From NCBI GenBank assembly GCA_948567375.1, contig OX419762.1, positions 9,492,001 to 9,556,000 of the forward strand: a stretch of 64,000 nt of DNA, in the 5' to 3' direction. The notes under the pieces were generated by a model, which worked only from the letters and a program-made list of their open reading frames with translations, was not told the DNA's origin and did not search any database. The stretch's first letter is position 1, and each line of letters starts with the position of its first letter. Below, piece after piece: positions 23,761-36,675 of the stretch. The position numbers were made by a program, and so were the translations under genes. This DNA comes from Lunularia cruciata. Taxonomy: Eukaryota > Streptophyta > Marchantiopsida > Lunulariales > Lunulariaceae.

Positions 23761-24430
23761 TGAGGGTCAAGAGGAGATACTGATAGGAGACGATGCAGAT
23801 TCTATGTAAATCTCACGTTGCTTTCCTGAAATGTCATTCTACTCATCAGTTTTGACAATAAGCTTTTACGAATCTCATAGTACTAAGAGAGTCAGATCAA
23901 CGAACATTGTCATTGAGACAAATACACCTTTATGAGTAAATTGAGTTAACTTGCATAAGATTGGATACAAATACAAAGATATTGGATAAAAAGTAATATG
24001 ATAAGAAGATTATCACAACATTTAGAAAATTTATTACATGGATTTATTCCTTGCACTCATTAAAAAGCATGAAGAAAGGTAATCTTGTTATGATAAGATG
24101 CTACAAACTTATTTTGAGTACCAACATACTGTTGTCCAAAACTCGTATGTAACTTTTCTAGTTTGGAATGACATCTTTTCGATGATGATGGTACTAAAAC
24201 TTATTATCAGAAGATTATCCTTATGTTAATCTTCTCATCATAATTAACAAGTGTTGACTTTTCAACAGTAACCGGGAGGCCCTTTCCTCTATGTTGTTTG
24301 AACCTGATATACACCATACACCAATCGAAGTATTCCCTCGTTGTTTAATGTCCAATCCTCGTAATGGTGGGATAATTGAAAAGCTTAATACAAGTCCAAT
24401 GTAATGAGGTCGTAAACCTGCAATCTATTA
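23760..24430. other. AT-rich spacer
   Basis: No open frame with a recognisable product. It lies downstream of the small minus-strand ORF and of the 22.4-23.8 kb locus. Confidence 0.35.
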
Positions 24431-24682
24431 TCACTCGATCTTCTTCACCATAATGAACCGGATTGGCCAAGTTTCTTGATTTCCAAACGAATGCCGATAA
24501 GGTTGAGGGAAACCGGGAATACCTCTTGCAATACATTCCATATCCAGACCGGTGGTAAGATCATTCTTTATGTTAACTACTCCTGACCGTTGTCCATTGC
24601 AAGAATTACCAAGACAACAAATATCATGGAATTCATCTTGAATAGAAAACGACCACATTGAGAATGAGAAGGAAAAAGACAT
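24431..24682 (-). CDS. Small cysteine-containing ORF, possible S1-type secreted protein
   Basis: An ATG-started minus-strand frame of about 83 codons beginning MSFSFSFSMW and ending MVKKIE; the frame is open about 20 codons further upstream. It has a CCLGNSC cluster, then VVNIKNDLTTGLDMEC, then a W-P-I-R-F end. The V-x-I-x-N-x-L then G-x-D-x-x-C pattern loosely resembles the start of plant self-incompatibility S1 proteins (small secreted proteins), but the usual later cysteines are absent and the N-terminus is a weak signal peptide. A TATATAAATATAAAG sequence lies upstream on the same strand (about 24765-24783). It may be a truncated family member or chance. Confidence 0.22.
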   Translation of the reverse strand: MSFSFSFSMWSFSIQDEFHDICCLGNSCNGQRSGVVNIKNDLTTGLDMECIARGIPGFPQPYRHSFGNQETWPIRFIMVKKIE

Positions 24683-24891
24683 TACAAGAAAGTAGAAAAG
24701 TTGGAATACTACAACGATATATGAGAAAAAATATGAGATCAACTACAGTCATCCACTCTTTCTTTCCTTTATATTTATATACACGTGAATCGTAAAAACT
24801 AACTTTTCTATATTTATATATAAGTACAAGTTAGATCATATATATAAATGATAGTATATGATTCAACTTTGAAAACTAGAGATCTATGTAT

Positions 24892-24895
<4 letters not shown>

Positions 24896-24949
<54 letters not shown>

Positions 24950-24950
24950 A
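24896..24950. repeat. (TA)n microsatellite inside a palindrome
   Basis: About 24 TA units flanked by TTCTTTTA on the left and TAAAAGAA on the right, so the whole tract is an inverted repeat that could form a cruciform. Confidence 0.85.
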
Positions 24951-25350
24951 TATCTTTGCTTCTTCTACTTGAAGGGAGCCTTTGCAAAAAGCATAAAAAA
25001 ACTCCCGTAACTAAGTTAGCTTCAAAATTTCTCTCTTAATCTTTATTTTGGGTGGTGATTTAATGTACAGAAGTAAATAACCTTAATAAAGCCAGAAACT
25101 CTTTTTTAATAAAATTTACCTGAATTCATTAATTTGTTACAAATTACTACAAAGTGAGAAAAATACACACTGAAAAATTTCAACAGACCAATTTCAGATG
25201 AAATTTTTAAAGGAAAAATATCTAGTCACAACCCATTTACATTTGATAAATAAGGAAAAAAAGGAGTTCAAAATTTCTTCATACTAAAAATATGAGGCTA
25301 ATTTTTTAATTAAAATATGATTATTTTTTATAATAGATTTGTTATTTATT
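24950..25350. other. AT-rich spacer
   Basis: No feature could be supported. Confidence 0.35.
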
Positions 25351-27620
25351 ATATATAGAGGGTAGAAATTTCAGAAAAATCTTTAGATTTTCAAGAATAT
25401 ATCAATGAAAAACATCACAAGTGGAAGTTCTTTTCTACTTTGGAAAATATTACCAAATATACTTTAGTGATAAGAATTTGATGATTTTTCTTTCTAATCA
25501 AATTTATCTATTTATAAATTATTATTATTAATAATCAATAATATATAAGCTTAAAAAGCCTAGTATTATAGAAGAGACCAATTGTTGAATTGTGCAAGGA
25601 AAAACCAATTTTCCATGGGTAAACTTTATGAGGTTAAAAATTTAGAAAATAGTATAATAAAATAGAACACTTGCTAAATTCTCTAAAGCAAACTAATTCC
25701 TCTTTGTATACATTTTCAACAAAATGTTATTTCAACCATTGATGAATAGAGTGCTGTAATCAAACAAATAACTTGAAACTCCTTTTTTAGGTTCTAAAAA
25801 GGCATTTTAGATGAAGGTGATAAAAATATATAATTAGTGCATTTTTCTTAAATTTCTTGTTAGATAATAAATGTATAAGCTGAATTTTTACATAGTTTAT
25901 TTGTAGTTGTGGAAGAGTGGAACCTTAAATAATTTGAGTAATTTTTTCTCACAAAAGTAAATTATGTAAAAGTAAATTACTCTTTTAAAAAAAATTCTTG
26001 CATATTACTTTCTTACAACTTGATGGATTCAAATGCATATTTGTATAATAGATTGATCAGAAAATTTCTAGAACATATCACAAGTGACAAAAAAATTTAA
26101 TCTAAAAACTTAGTTCATGATCTAAAATAATATAATGGATAATAATTTATATTTAAAAGCTATATATTTTTGAAGCTTTTTAAATATCAATATTTTATTA
26201 ATAGATTTGATTTCTATTTCAGAATATTGGTATACAATATTTCACTAATAAGATGATGATGCATAAATTATGAATATAAAATTTTAAATTTATATAAAAT
26301 AAAAAAAATTTAATTAAATGGTGACCCTTTCAAGTCTTGTTATTATCTTTATTTGGCATTAGAGTTTGGTTTCCAAACTGATTCATTCTGTTTTAATGAG
26401 CTCTTAGGCAAGTAAAATGACTTTTACTTTTATATTACATAAAGAAAAATATGTTCTTTTATTTTGTTGTCATAACTTGACAGATTCAAGCTAACACACT
26501 CTATTTTGATATAATACTGCAAAAGCCTGAAATATATCATACTGGTTAAGAAGCCAATATCAATAGAAAACCTCATTATCTCGGTATATTGGCATAAGTC
26601 ATTGTAATTCTAAAATCTGTATTTTACTCTTTGTAGATTATAAATTATTCAGATTTATTGGCAGGTTTTAATCTTCAGTTTTGCTTTGAGTATCCATTTG
26701 AAGTATTAAGCAATGTGAAATAGTACTATGAAAATTTTATAAATGTAGGTTTCAGACTTGCAAAAAATAAATTTATTTTTATATCTTATAATTCTTCCAA
26801 GTTTCATTTTAAAATTTATGTAAGATAGAATCCATCCATTTTTTTGGTATTTACCTAGTCACTATATATAGAGGTATATGCAAATTATGTTAAAATTAAG
26901 TATCTTTAAGAACATAGGATTTGGATGTTTGATATATTTTTCACATACGGAAGAATTCCAAAAGATGTAAGTTAGTAGAGTATATATTATTTTAATGTAA
27001 TTACAATAAAAATATTATATATTCTATTAACTCACATCACTTGAAGTTCTTTTGCATGTGAAAACATTCTTCAATTCCATATATTTTAGGTATGATATTA
27101 TTCATAAGTAATAAAATATCCTTCTGAAATATGAAGTAGGCCAAAAGGATTTTAGATAGCCCATATTATGAAATACAACACATTGAATAATTAAGGTGAT
27201 GGCAAAAAGTCATTGTCAATATGAAATGTTCTTTAACTAGTCTTTAATAACATATGAAGTATTATACCCAAAAAAAAACATATGACGTATTACACAAGAA
27301 AAAATCTTTAAATTATAAGTAAATTAATAGAATTAGTTATAATTAGTCTAAATTAGTTAGAGTATCATTTTCTATACGCATTGGAGTGGTTCATTTAACC
27401 GTCACTGCAGCAAGGATAGATTCATTTTACTATTAGATCATATGGACTAGACATGAAGTATAGTTTTATTATAGATGGTATATAAACTGGTTGAGGTAGA
27501 CTTTCTTGATATAGCAAATCTGTATATCTACTTTCTTTTTTTTCATATTTTTGTTCTGTTGTCTTTGGTAGTAGAAGAAGATGGATCCGTTACTGAAAGG
27601 TCCACTTTTCATTGTCTAAT
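25350..27620. repeat. Dispersed AT-rich segmental repeat, copy 3
   Basis: The longest copy of the dispersed block. It is collinear with 7200-9270 over its left two thirds and with 18690-20370 over its right half. Landmarks include gaggttaaaaatttagaaaa, aaaaggcattttagatgaaggtgat, attggcaggttttaatctt, TTTTGCATGTGAAAA and ggatccgttactgaaagg at its right end. It leads directly toward B3-domain remains, so the duplicated unit may be the upstream region of an old B3 gene. No frame is usefully open. Confidence 0.5.
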
Positions 27621-28036
27621 TCTGACTGGTGAATTGGAGAATTAAATAGAGAGAGAACTTATTGCTGAATTGCGGAAAGAAAAGAAAACTAAATCAAATA
27701 TTGATACGGAGAACAGCAGATAACAATAAATTAACAATAAATTAAACTCCCTCCAGCGAGGTTTCCAGTACCGGTCTCCAATGAGAATTAAATACAAGCA
27801 TGTGGATTTACAGTGTGCAATGACACCATAATGTAAATTCCCATTCACTTTGGTATATCATATTTACTTCCGTTTATCGTTTATCAAAGCTCGTCATTTG
27901 TCAAACGTTGTTTGTTCTTTGTTCTTTGTCTTGTATTTAAATATTTTTTTCTTGTCTCTATTTTATGAAATAGAGGATATCGAAGAACTATGTGGAGGAC
28001 TACCATAGATACTTAGGTGAAGCTCTAAACTAAGAA

Positions 28037-28171
28037 AGGAAATATGTCAAATTTCGGCCCAGTAGGAGTGAAATTAATGCTGGATGGAAATCTTTTGTCA
28101 AAGAGAAAGAGTTGAAACTTGGAGACGTTGTGATGTTTCGCTTTCAGGCGTTTTATCTTCAAGTTGAATAA
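28037..28171 (+). pseudogene. B3-domain fragment
   Basis: A plus-strand frame reads RKYVKFRPSRSE, then GWKSFVKEKELKLGDVV and MFRF, ending at TAA. The W-K-x-F-V then L-x-x-G-D then F-R-F pattern is the C-terminal half of the plant B3 DNA-binding fold (REM/VRN1-like class). The N-terminal half is not evident upstream, so this is a fragment or an exon of a gene I cannot complete. B3 proteins bind DNA in the nucleus. Confidence 0.55.
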
Positions 28172-28689
28172 ATCACCAGCTTAATAATAGAAGGTTTTTC
28201 AACTTAGATATCTTACATCGAAACTGATGTTTTACTGAATCCATTATGCAGACATACATAGTAAAGAAGAATGATTCATCCGCCTCCAGAACCTGAATTA
28301 AAGTCCTAACATTCTAATTTGCTGCTTTTACTTTATAACTCCCTTTAAGTGAAAAAGAATTATTCATCTACATCCGGGAAGTTGAATATTGAAAGTCCTA
28401 ATATTGTAATTTTCTATTTTTACATTATAACTCCCTTTAAGAAAGACTAAGGCGCACATGGTTCATTATCCAGCACAATCCGAACGCTCAGATAAAATCA
28501 ACACATAGTCATAATGACATGGCTTTATATTTTGGTTTCACATTTACAGTAGAATATATGGAAGAGAGTTCATCATGTTTAAGGAGCATACTTAGGCTTC
28601 AGATACTTTGTTCTGTTATGTTTACAGATAGGATTTTACGTAGGATTGAAAATATATTTTGTATCTAAGTAATCGATGCTTCCTTAACT

Positions 28690-29260
28690 AGTTGTAGAGC
28701 AATGAGCATCTTATTTGAATCTATATGAAAATTTTCAATTTGAATAACTTATCAATAATATTTAGTCAGGCAATTTCGCCTAAACCTAAAACATAATCTT
28801 GACAGGATTTTGTAAGACACCGGTGACACTTAAGACTAAGAAGACGAGTAAGATATATACATACATATATCCACAATATAGACCATATTATGGAGACAAT
28901 TTCCAGATAATGTAGTGATATGTGAATCCGGTTAAATGTGTTAATCGAAGATGGTAGGAAAGTGGACAGGACTGAAAAGAAGTAAATACAGACTTATAGA
29001 AATATTCCACACATAGAATATGGACATTTGCGTTTGAACCCATTTAAGTGTGTAAGTTTGCACACAAATGAAAAGGAAACAACAAAAGACAAATACCCGC
29101 ATGTCAAGGTCTCTATCCTTCTGCTTCATTGGACCAAAAGTAGATTGCAAAGGGAAGATGTTGAGCAAACATAGAATGGAAAAGTAGATTGGGAGAAAGA
29201 CTCTTTGGACTCAGATTTGTGTGTACATCCACCAAGAAGATTATCAAGTACAGTCATACT
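28690..29260. repeat. B3-linked repeat segment, copy 2
   Basis: Carries the same ordered landmarks as 20380-20965 and 31180-31770: cttgacaggattttgtaagacaccgg, then acaacaaaagaca, then agactctttggactcagatttgtg. It follows the B3 fragment at 28.0-28.2 kb. Confidence 0.5.
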
Positions 29261-30540
29261 TTATATCTTTTCACCAGCTTAACGATTTTATAATGTAACT
29301 TTTTATATTTTTATAATATAAATAGAATATAGAGACATGTAGAAATTGTAGAGAAATGGAAATTTGGTTTCTCTTGGATAACCTATTTTACTGTTCTTGT
29401 GTCTAAATCCAGAAACTTAAATATCAAGGCTTACATATAAAGACGGTGGAGTTTGAATCCATAAATTGTGGGATAATACAAAAGATTTAAGTGGTTATTA
29501 TAGTGTCAAATTTCTAATATTGAGTTTATAAAACTCCATTTATTTTTTATAAAATCTAAATTTTTGGATTCCAGCCGTCAAGGCCTACTAATAAAACTTT
29601 GGGAGTATAGTTCCATAGAGAAAAACAGAAAGAAAAGTATTTCAAGTGTGGACTTTGATTAGATATTTGTATAGTATGACTTTCAAGTGGTTAGATGACG
29701 CTTAAGAACTCTTAAAATTTTATATCTAACAATACAAAAATAAAAAATGAAGTACAGTTCAAACATTAAAGTAATGAAGAAAATGAAACATATAATTTCT
29801 TTTTGGTATCTCATTTTATGACTGCAACCATGGACTTAAGCATCATGGCCTTCCAAATAGCAAATTTTAGCTGCAAAATCTTAAACAATATGAAAAAAAT
29901 TATTAAATATACATTTGAAGCTTACTTGGCTAAAATTATGCCTAAAAATTGAATATAGTTTGTTATCTAGATTTTTATCTCGTAAATTATTTGACTGCAT
30001 CCCTAAACATCTGTATTTTAACATTTTCAAATCTAACTTAAACTTCTTGTAGTTCCTGAAAAAATCTGGAATTTATATCTTTAGTAAATTAAGTCTACAC
30101 TGTGTATTGTCTGGTACATAATATAGGACCCTAAAAGCATATTATTTGCATCGTAAGTACTTCTAAATTAATAGTTTAAACTTGAAAATCCATAAAGTTT
30201 AAACTCTTGATCTAACATATGTAAACATAATATCGAATCGCTACTTTGAAGACTTAGTTTTCCACCGTGTTTTTTGAGTTCCTAATACCTTTTGTCCCAT
30301 AACTTTCCTCCCCATAATTATAGGATAGAATTGTCAGATTAAATAAAACTAAACATCTCCTGAATTCCATGGTGCAAGAAAACAGCAAAGCATTAAAGTT
30401 ACATTTACTATTTGTTAGAGTATATTCACTTCCGAAGTGATACTATTCAATTTTTATTTGTCCTTTTCGATATTTTTCTTCCCTTGTATTACTTTCTTAT
30501 TCGTATTTTATGATATAAAAGATACCAAAGGCAAACCTGA
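29260..30540. other. AT-rich spacer, nothing recognised
   Basis: No coding or repeat feature could be supported between the two B3-containing units. Confidence 0.4.
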
Positions 30541-30945
30541 TTTCTACTGTAGAGACTTGGATAGAATTGGAAAATGAGGAAGGAACAAGCATTCGATGTG
30601 AAAGTGCTATCCAATAAGACTGAATTCAGTGCTGAATGGGAATCTTTTGTCGAACAAAACGAGTTGAAAGTTGGAGATCATCGTCACGTTGAACTGACAT
30701 TTCATACATCTGATTCATTGCACATATGCGAAGAAGAATCAGATTTCTACTGTAGAGACTTAGATGGAATTGGAAAATACGGATGGGAAGTATTGGATGT
30801 GAAAGCGCTGCCCAATAGGACTGAATTCAGGACTGAATAGAAATCTTTTGTCGAACAGAACGAGTTGAAAGTTGGAGATCATCGTGACATTGAACTGACA
30901 TTTCATATATGTAGTTCATTGTACAGACACATGTGAAGAAGAATC
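30541..30945 (+). pseudogene. Tandemly duplicated B3-domain fragment
   Basis: Two copies of a unit of about 203 bases (starting TTTCTACTGTAGAGACTT at 30541 and 30744). Each encodes the C-terminal half of a B3 domain: EWESFVEQNELKVGDH in the first and KSFVEQNELKVGDH in the second. In the second copy the Trp before Lys/Glu is replaced by a TAG. The first unit sits in a frame open from 30574 to 30840. The invariant W-x-S-F-V and L-K-V-G-D elements support B3, but neither unit has a full domain, so the locus is best read as a duplicated exon of a dead B3 gene. Confidence 0.55.
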
Positions 30946-31179
30946 TCGCATCTACGTCTGGAACTTGAATATCGATATCTCAATATTCTAGTTCTCGGAT
31001 ATTACACCGTTCAAGACTAGAGCGGTCATCGTTCAATATACAGACATATTCCCATGACCGAGATGGGTTTACCGCACACACATGGCTTTCTATTTTCTGT
31101 TTCAACATTTTGGTACAATATACGGAAGTTTTCGGGTTCATCATGTCCATATGTTCAGGGAGCATATTTCAGCGTCAAT

Positions 31180-31770
31180 CTCTTCTGTATGTTTACATCA
31201 GTTGGGCTTCACATGGATTTGAAAATTAAATTTGTAGCTGAGTTTAGCCTGCGCCTCCTTACATATTTCTCGAGCAAATGGACATGTTGTCTGAATCTAC
31301 AGGAGAACTTTCGATTTGAAGTATTTGTCAATGACCTTTGTCTGGCGGGTTTCCCACAAACCTAAAATGTATCCTTAACAGGATTTAATCTTGTGAGACA
31401 CTGGATCTTAGAAAGGATGTCAGCTAAGTAAGCTTTACATATCTCCACAATATCAGACGATATTATAGTGACATTTGATCCAAGTTGGATCATCAAATGA
31501 TCAGTTGCTATCCTATCCTATTGAAAATTGGAGATCCATCAAGCATGTAGGATAGCACAAGAGTGAATAGGACTCAGGAAAAGAAACCAACAAAAGACAG
31601 AGGCCTCCACCCCAAGGCCTCTATCTTTTGTTCCTCTCGATCGAATCGTATTCGAAGAGAAGTACCAACCATTGACTACAGAAGGAAAATGTAGAGCAAT
31701 ATTGAGGGGAGACGTAAATCGGGAAGAAGACTCAGATTTGTGTCTACACCTAATGAGAAGATTATGAAAT
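31180..31770. repeat. B3-linked repeat segment, copy 3
   Basis: Third copy of the segment found at 20380-20965 and 28690-29260. It has a taacaggatttaatcttgtgagacac segment, then caacaaaagacagaggcctcc, then gaagaagactcagatttgtgtctacacc. It again lies just downstream of B3 coding remains. Confidence 0.5.
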
Positions 31771-34700
31771 GCAACAATCAACTTCTCAGGAGGGAAGTAT
31801 ATACATGTGTTAGTAAATCATGACCATGTTTTTATGTTCTCCACGTAAGATATGCTTTCCCAGTTCGATCTCGGAAGCGAATCGATTTCAGATTCAGAAC
31901 CGACCACCCGGCTCATGCAATTTCATGGTACTGCTCATCTCAAACCGTTTTAGGATTTGCATGACCATTCGGCCATGTTTCCATGATACTTCCTCCAGTC
32001 TTGACAGTTTCTGATTTATTTGGCAGATTTTAGAACGTCAGTGGACTTCTTTCCGTTTGATTTCTCCGAGTCAATCAAGAATATATTCAAGCATACCCGC
32101 GAAACGTATCCATTAGGCAAATGTTCCGAGCAACATCCAACTCGTAGTCCCAGTATATACTACTCGTACACAACTCGCTATGTCATTTGTCATACTTTGC
32201 AGTTCATGAAGATTATCGCGGACATCAACGGCAAGCCAAGCTCTGTGTGGGCATAAAAGGTGCTCTGGATCCTGACAGAAGAGATCTCCAAATGTTCTGA
32301 GCTTGCCGTTCCAGGCTTTCTTCTCCACTAAATACCCGCTTCATTCCTATTCGCGTGTAGTGTTTTCTAGTCTTCTGCTGTAGAGGACCTGCTTTCACCT
32401 CCTGTGTTGGATCCCGTAGCATCGATGACCATTCCTTCGCAGTTTCCCGATCCAAACCGCTCCTCAAGCAGCACTCGCAAGAAAAGCAGTCTAGCCACAA
32501 GAATAGTAAAAGTCTGTTCTTCTTCTTTGTGAAACTTAAACTGTTGCAACAGATGACCAGCTTTCTCCTTCAAGGGACAGCCGGTCGGTCATGGTAGCCC
32601 TTGTAAAGGGCTCTCTCTCGTTTACGGTAGCTCATATACGCGGCGCTTAGGATCAGGGTCTAATCAACTTTTGTGTTGTTTTGGCTGCAGGTGATTGACT
32701 TTTAATTGGAATTTTTCTAAGACTTCTCCTATAGTTTCCTCATTCAGAAGTTTACATACAGTGATACTGCAAGTTACTCCTGAAATTCTCTAAACTTGTA
32801 GCACAAAAATGAAGAACGAGTAGCTTGTTCCAAGCAGGATGGATCAATAGATAAATTTTACTCGGTCAGTTAAAGAGTGGATGATTTCATGGCCACTCGA
32901 ACATTTGATTTTAGGCTGGTCTGGTGAACGCAAAGTCCGCAATACAAAACAGCTAGTCTTCATCTTTGCACCAGTGTGATTGTGATCAACATAACACCCA
33001 CAAGTGTCCTCGCGTCCAGGATTGGATTCAAGGTTCTATAGAAAACTTTCGGTGTTGTTTGAAGCTCATACTTCCTCCTGAGCTAGGTCACTTTTCGACA
33101 AGGGAAAGAAACTTTCCGTCTGTTACATTTTGGATTCTAGAACTGCTCTCGTATCCTTAGATCGACACAAGGGTGATCTGCACCAGAGTTCTATTTCAGG
33201 TTCCAATGCGCAAGTAGAAACTTTGCCAAGTCTCTCCTGAGGCTCGTGATGACTTAATAGCGGCCTGCGTTGAACTTTCCTTGCTCGTTTGCATCTATTG
33301 TTTAATGCATGGGTTTTCAGATTTAGAACCATCTTTACGACGGTCTAATTCATTGAAGTGAATTCTTATTGTTATCGTCTCAATTCCAATTTGAAAGTAA
33401 AAGAATTTTCATCCTTTAACGGTGGACATAAAGTGATGAATATCAATGTGAAAATCTTTGGTACGGTAACTCAAGTATCTGAATGGATTTTTCAAGTTTT
33501 CCAATTGATCAAAAGAAGAAGTCCCGAAAAAAGGATTATCTTGAGAAAAAGCTTGAAAATTATTTTCAACCGTCCGCTTCAATGTTCTCTGTTTTGTGGA
33601 ACAGACTTGGAGTTTCACGTCAGTATTATAAATTGTTGTCTATCAACCTGAAGGTCCAGCGGGCTGAACCTCGTGCTAAACTTGAAGAACTTGATCTGTT
33701 AAATGAAAGGGAACTGCGGTAAACGACAGGAACATGAGACTGAAATCGTTCTTTTGTCTTTCAAGAAGGTGCTACAAGAAGGAAAAAGGAAAAGGAAAAG
33801 GAAAACAAGTGCAAAGAAAGAAAGTGAAAGAAATTTTTTTAACTTAGAGCCAAACTCTCGCATGGAAACAGCAAGTCTCTACATCCATATACAAGTTTCT
33901 GATGGACCCATCTGATATAATTCTTTCAAGGCCAACCTGATACTGCACACTGCACCACCCGAGATTATAAGACGACCGAAGGGGGATGATCATACGCATA
34001 CCCTACGCAAACGTATATTTTTCCCAACTCTTCTGCCTTGAATACTTCACATGAATCAGCTTGGTTGCTATCATATACAGTAAGCGATAGAGAGAAATTG
34101 AGATTAAGCATTTCTTTCTTCATCAAGGGAAGTGTAGTTGTTCTTTTTACCGTATTGTTTTCTCTAAACACCCGTTTACACATAAAACACAAATAAGATA
34201 CTCATTCTAGTTATTTGAGACGTTGTTCATGCCATTAAATTTAAGCTTGGCAATGCTACCATCAGAAGGACAATTTCATTACGACTGTTACGAATCTGCA
34301 GGAGAAAACCTATCTGCAATAGAGTACTTCGATCATGTTTGAAGTTCTTCATGCCATCTTCACCGTGAATGCGAAATCCAACTACACTCTATACTAAGGA
34401 GAATTCTCTCACTAATATTTTGAAGACTCTGCAGAATCAGACTCTTCACCTTTCGATGTCGTCAATCGGCGTTTCTATTGTCGACACCTGAATCCATTTG
34501 GGACACCCCGACGTCAAAGTCTAAGTTTTGGAAGCATATAAGACATGCCTCTCATACCGACCTTTATGATACAAAATCAGTCTAGTTCGCTTCCAGATAT
34601 CTACTGTACTCGTGGAGCTTTAGGGTTAATGGCACTTCATTGTAACGACTCCTCTTGGACGGATGAGGAACTGATTGACACTCGAATAACGAGTATATAT

Positions 34701-36675
34701 GCACTTATTCCCTGATATCAGAATTGTCTCCCTGCTTGTCAGATGATTAAGTAGGACTCCAATAGCAAGGTATGGTTCAAGCGGTCTCACACGGTGTGCT
34801 AACGATCACGATCACGAAGACAGGTCAAGGTGAGCACATAGCTGGCAGCTACAATTACCATGATAGCGTCCATGCTAGCAGAACTTGATTGACGTCACCA
34901 TTTGCTTGATGTTCATTGGAGAGAAGATCACGGCAAACGCAAGCTCCAATGGCAATAGCATGCACAATCTACTCTGCATACTGCACAGAACGTCGCCAGT
35001 AATCACCAATTAGCGGTCTCGTCAGTCAGACTAGCACGTTGTGCTTATTATATCTTACATGATAGGAAGAACGGGGCAGTGGGGGGGCCCCCTGACAAAT
35101 TCAAGAATGTGGGTTTACAAGAGTATACCATCAGAACCTTCCAGGTACGTGTGCTTGAGCGACTTGCACGATCGATCTTGCACACACGAATCATGCCAAG
35201 TTCAGTGCTTCTATTCTGTTGCTTGATCAACGACTAAGAAACATAAGAACTGTCCAGGACACGACGTTACCTTGCAATCACTGTTTTGCAGGGTGATCTA
35301 TTGAAACATTTGACAGAAAACTCGTGCCAAAGCACCACTCATTGCATCCATGTGCGACAGGATGAAAAAGACACATTATTCAAACAACTCGGCAGAATAG
35401 AATGACGCGGACATCGAGAATGGAATTACACTGGTAACACGTGGATGGCTTCTGCAGGTCCTAATCTGACTTTACAACGCAGAAGCTTTATTCACCCAGC
35501 TACCGAGTTCCACACACCCTTAAGCCTGACAAAGTCCTTATCCATGATCATAACGATGGGTCCTCCGGCGAACTTGAGTCCTAAAGTAGCTGGCTTCAAT
35601 TCCAAATTTTATGGGGGTTTGATGGAATGTTTTGCCTGCACACAAAGATACGAGAAGGGCTACACACAAGTAGACAAGAACTCTAAAGATCTGCTTACTC
35701 TTTCATTACGCACATATTACAAAATTGAAATTTACCTTGTTGCACGGACTTGCTGAAAATAGCAATGACGACATGAAATTTTTTAAGAAGTGGTCACATG
35801 TCAGTCACACAGATCATCACTTCAAACACAACGAACATCTATTTTACGCCATTAATGACAGAGCACTTGTTTGGAGATGTATCATATTCTAATTTGAACC
35901 CATGCATGTCTAGTCCAGTACATTACACAGGCCCAAAATTTTCCGACCATGACATCTTCTCAGAACACTTCATCACATTCTTTGATGCAGTTCTGTCTGT
36001 GATTCTAATGATTCAAAACCATTTATAAATGAATGATGGAACTCCTAGAGATGTTGGTTCTACGGCTTCAGATGGGACCACTTGCACAGCTGAGCAATAT
36101 GCTGTGCATGGCAAGGTATTCTAGGCTATCAACTCAAGTCTACTAATTCAAGAATGATTTACTAGCTAGCTACCCCAAAAGCCCCCAAAACTGGTTTGCA
36201 GTGTCAGAATGTCTGACCAGCCGCCATCTTTCAAAATATTGAGTGGAGGAACAATTTGTGACACATGTACCGCAGCTGTATTCTTTCGGCTGCCTCAAAG
36301 AAAGTACGTTGAACCACAATGTTAAAAAATGCCATTTCGGACGACTATTATCTAACTGTACATGAATGGACATAGCTGCGTAGTGCTACTCACAGACGTC
36401 GTGGGAGGCAATTTCTCCACAAAACGCTTACAGTTGGGTAATCTGTGAGATTTAGTAGAATCACCAAGGTTGATAGGAAATTTCACCTCTACTACACGCC
36501 ATGACTAATTACACAACCGAAAAAATCCTGTATGCAAGTTCGGAGTGAAGACTACAACGGCAGAGAACATCTAAGACTGCAAGAGAGTCGGTCACTGTAC
36601 GCTCAAATGACAGACGACATATGAGTAACGCAGTACTCGTCCATCTCGCTCATCTAAATCCGTGGCACCCCCGCT
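31770..36675. other. Less AT-rich region without an assignable gene
   Basis: Base composition is closer to that of the genic parts than to the flanking spacer. Short open frames exist on both strands, for example plus-strand 33483-33722 with a lysine-rich stretch and a following KRKRKRK-like run near 33790. None shows a recognised domain or a chain of consistent splice sites. A run of seven G followed by CCCCC lies near 35089. It may hold exons of an unrecognised gene, UTRs, or old insertions. Confidence 0.35.

Noticed and set aside
24897-24944. Possible coding Ile-Tyr repeat
   Set aside because: It is the chance translation of a TA microsatellite.
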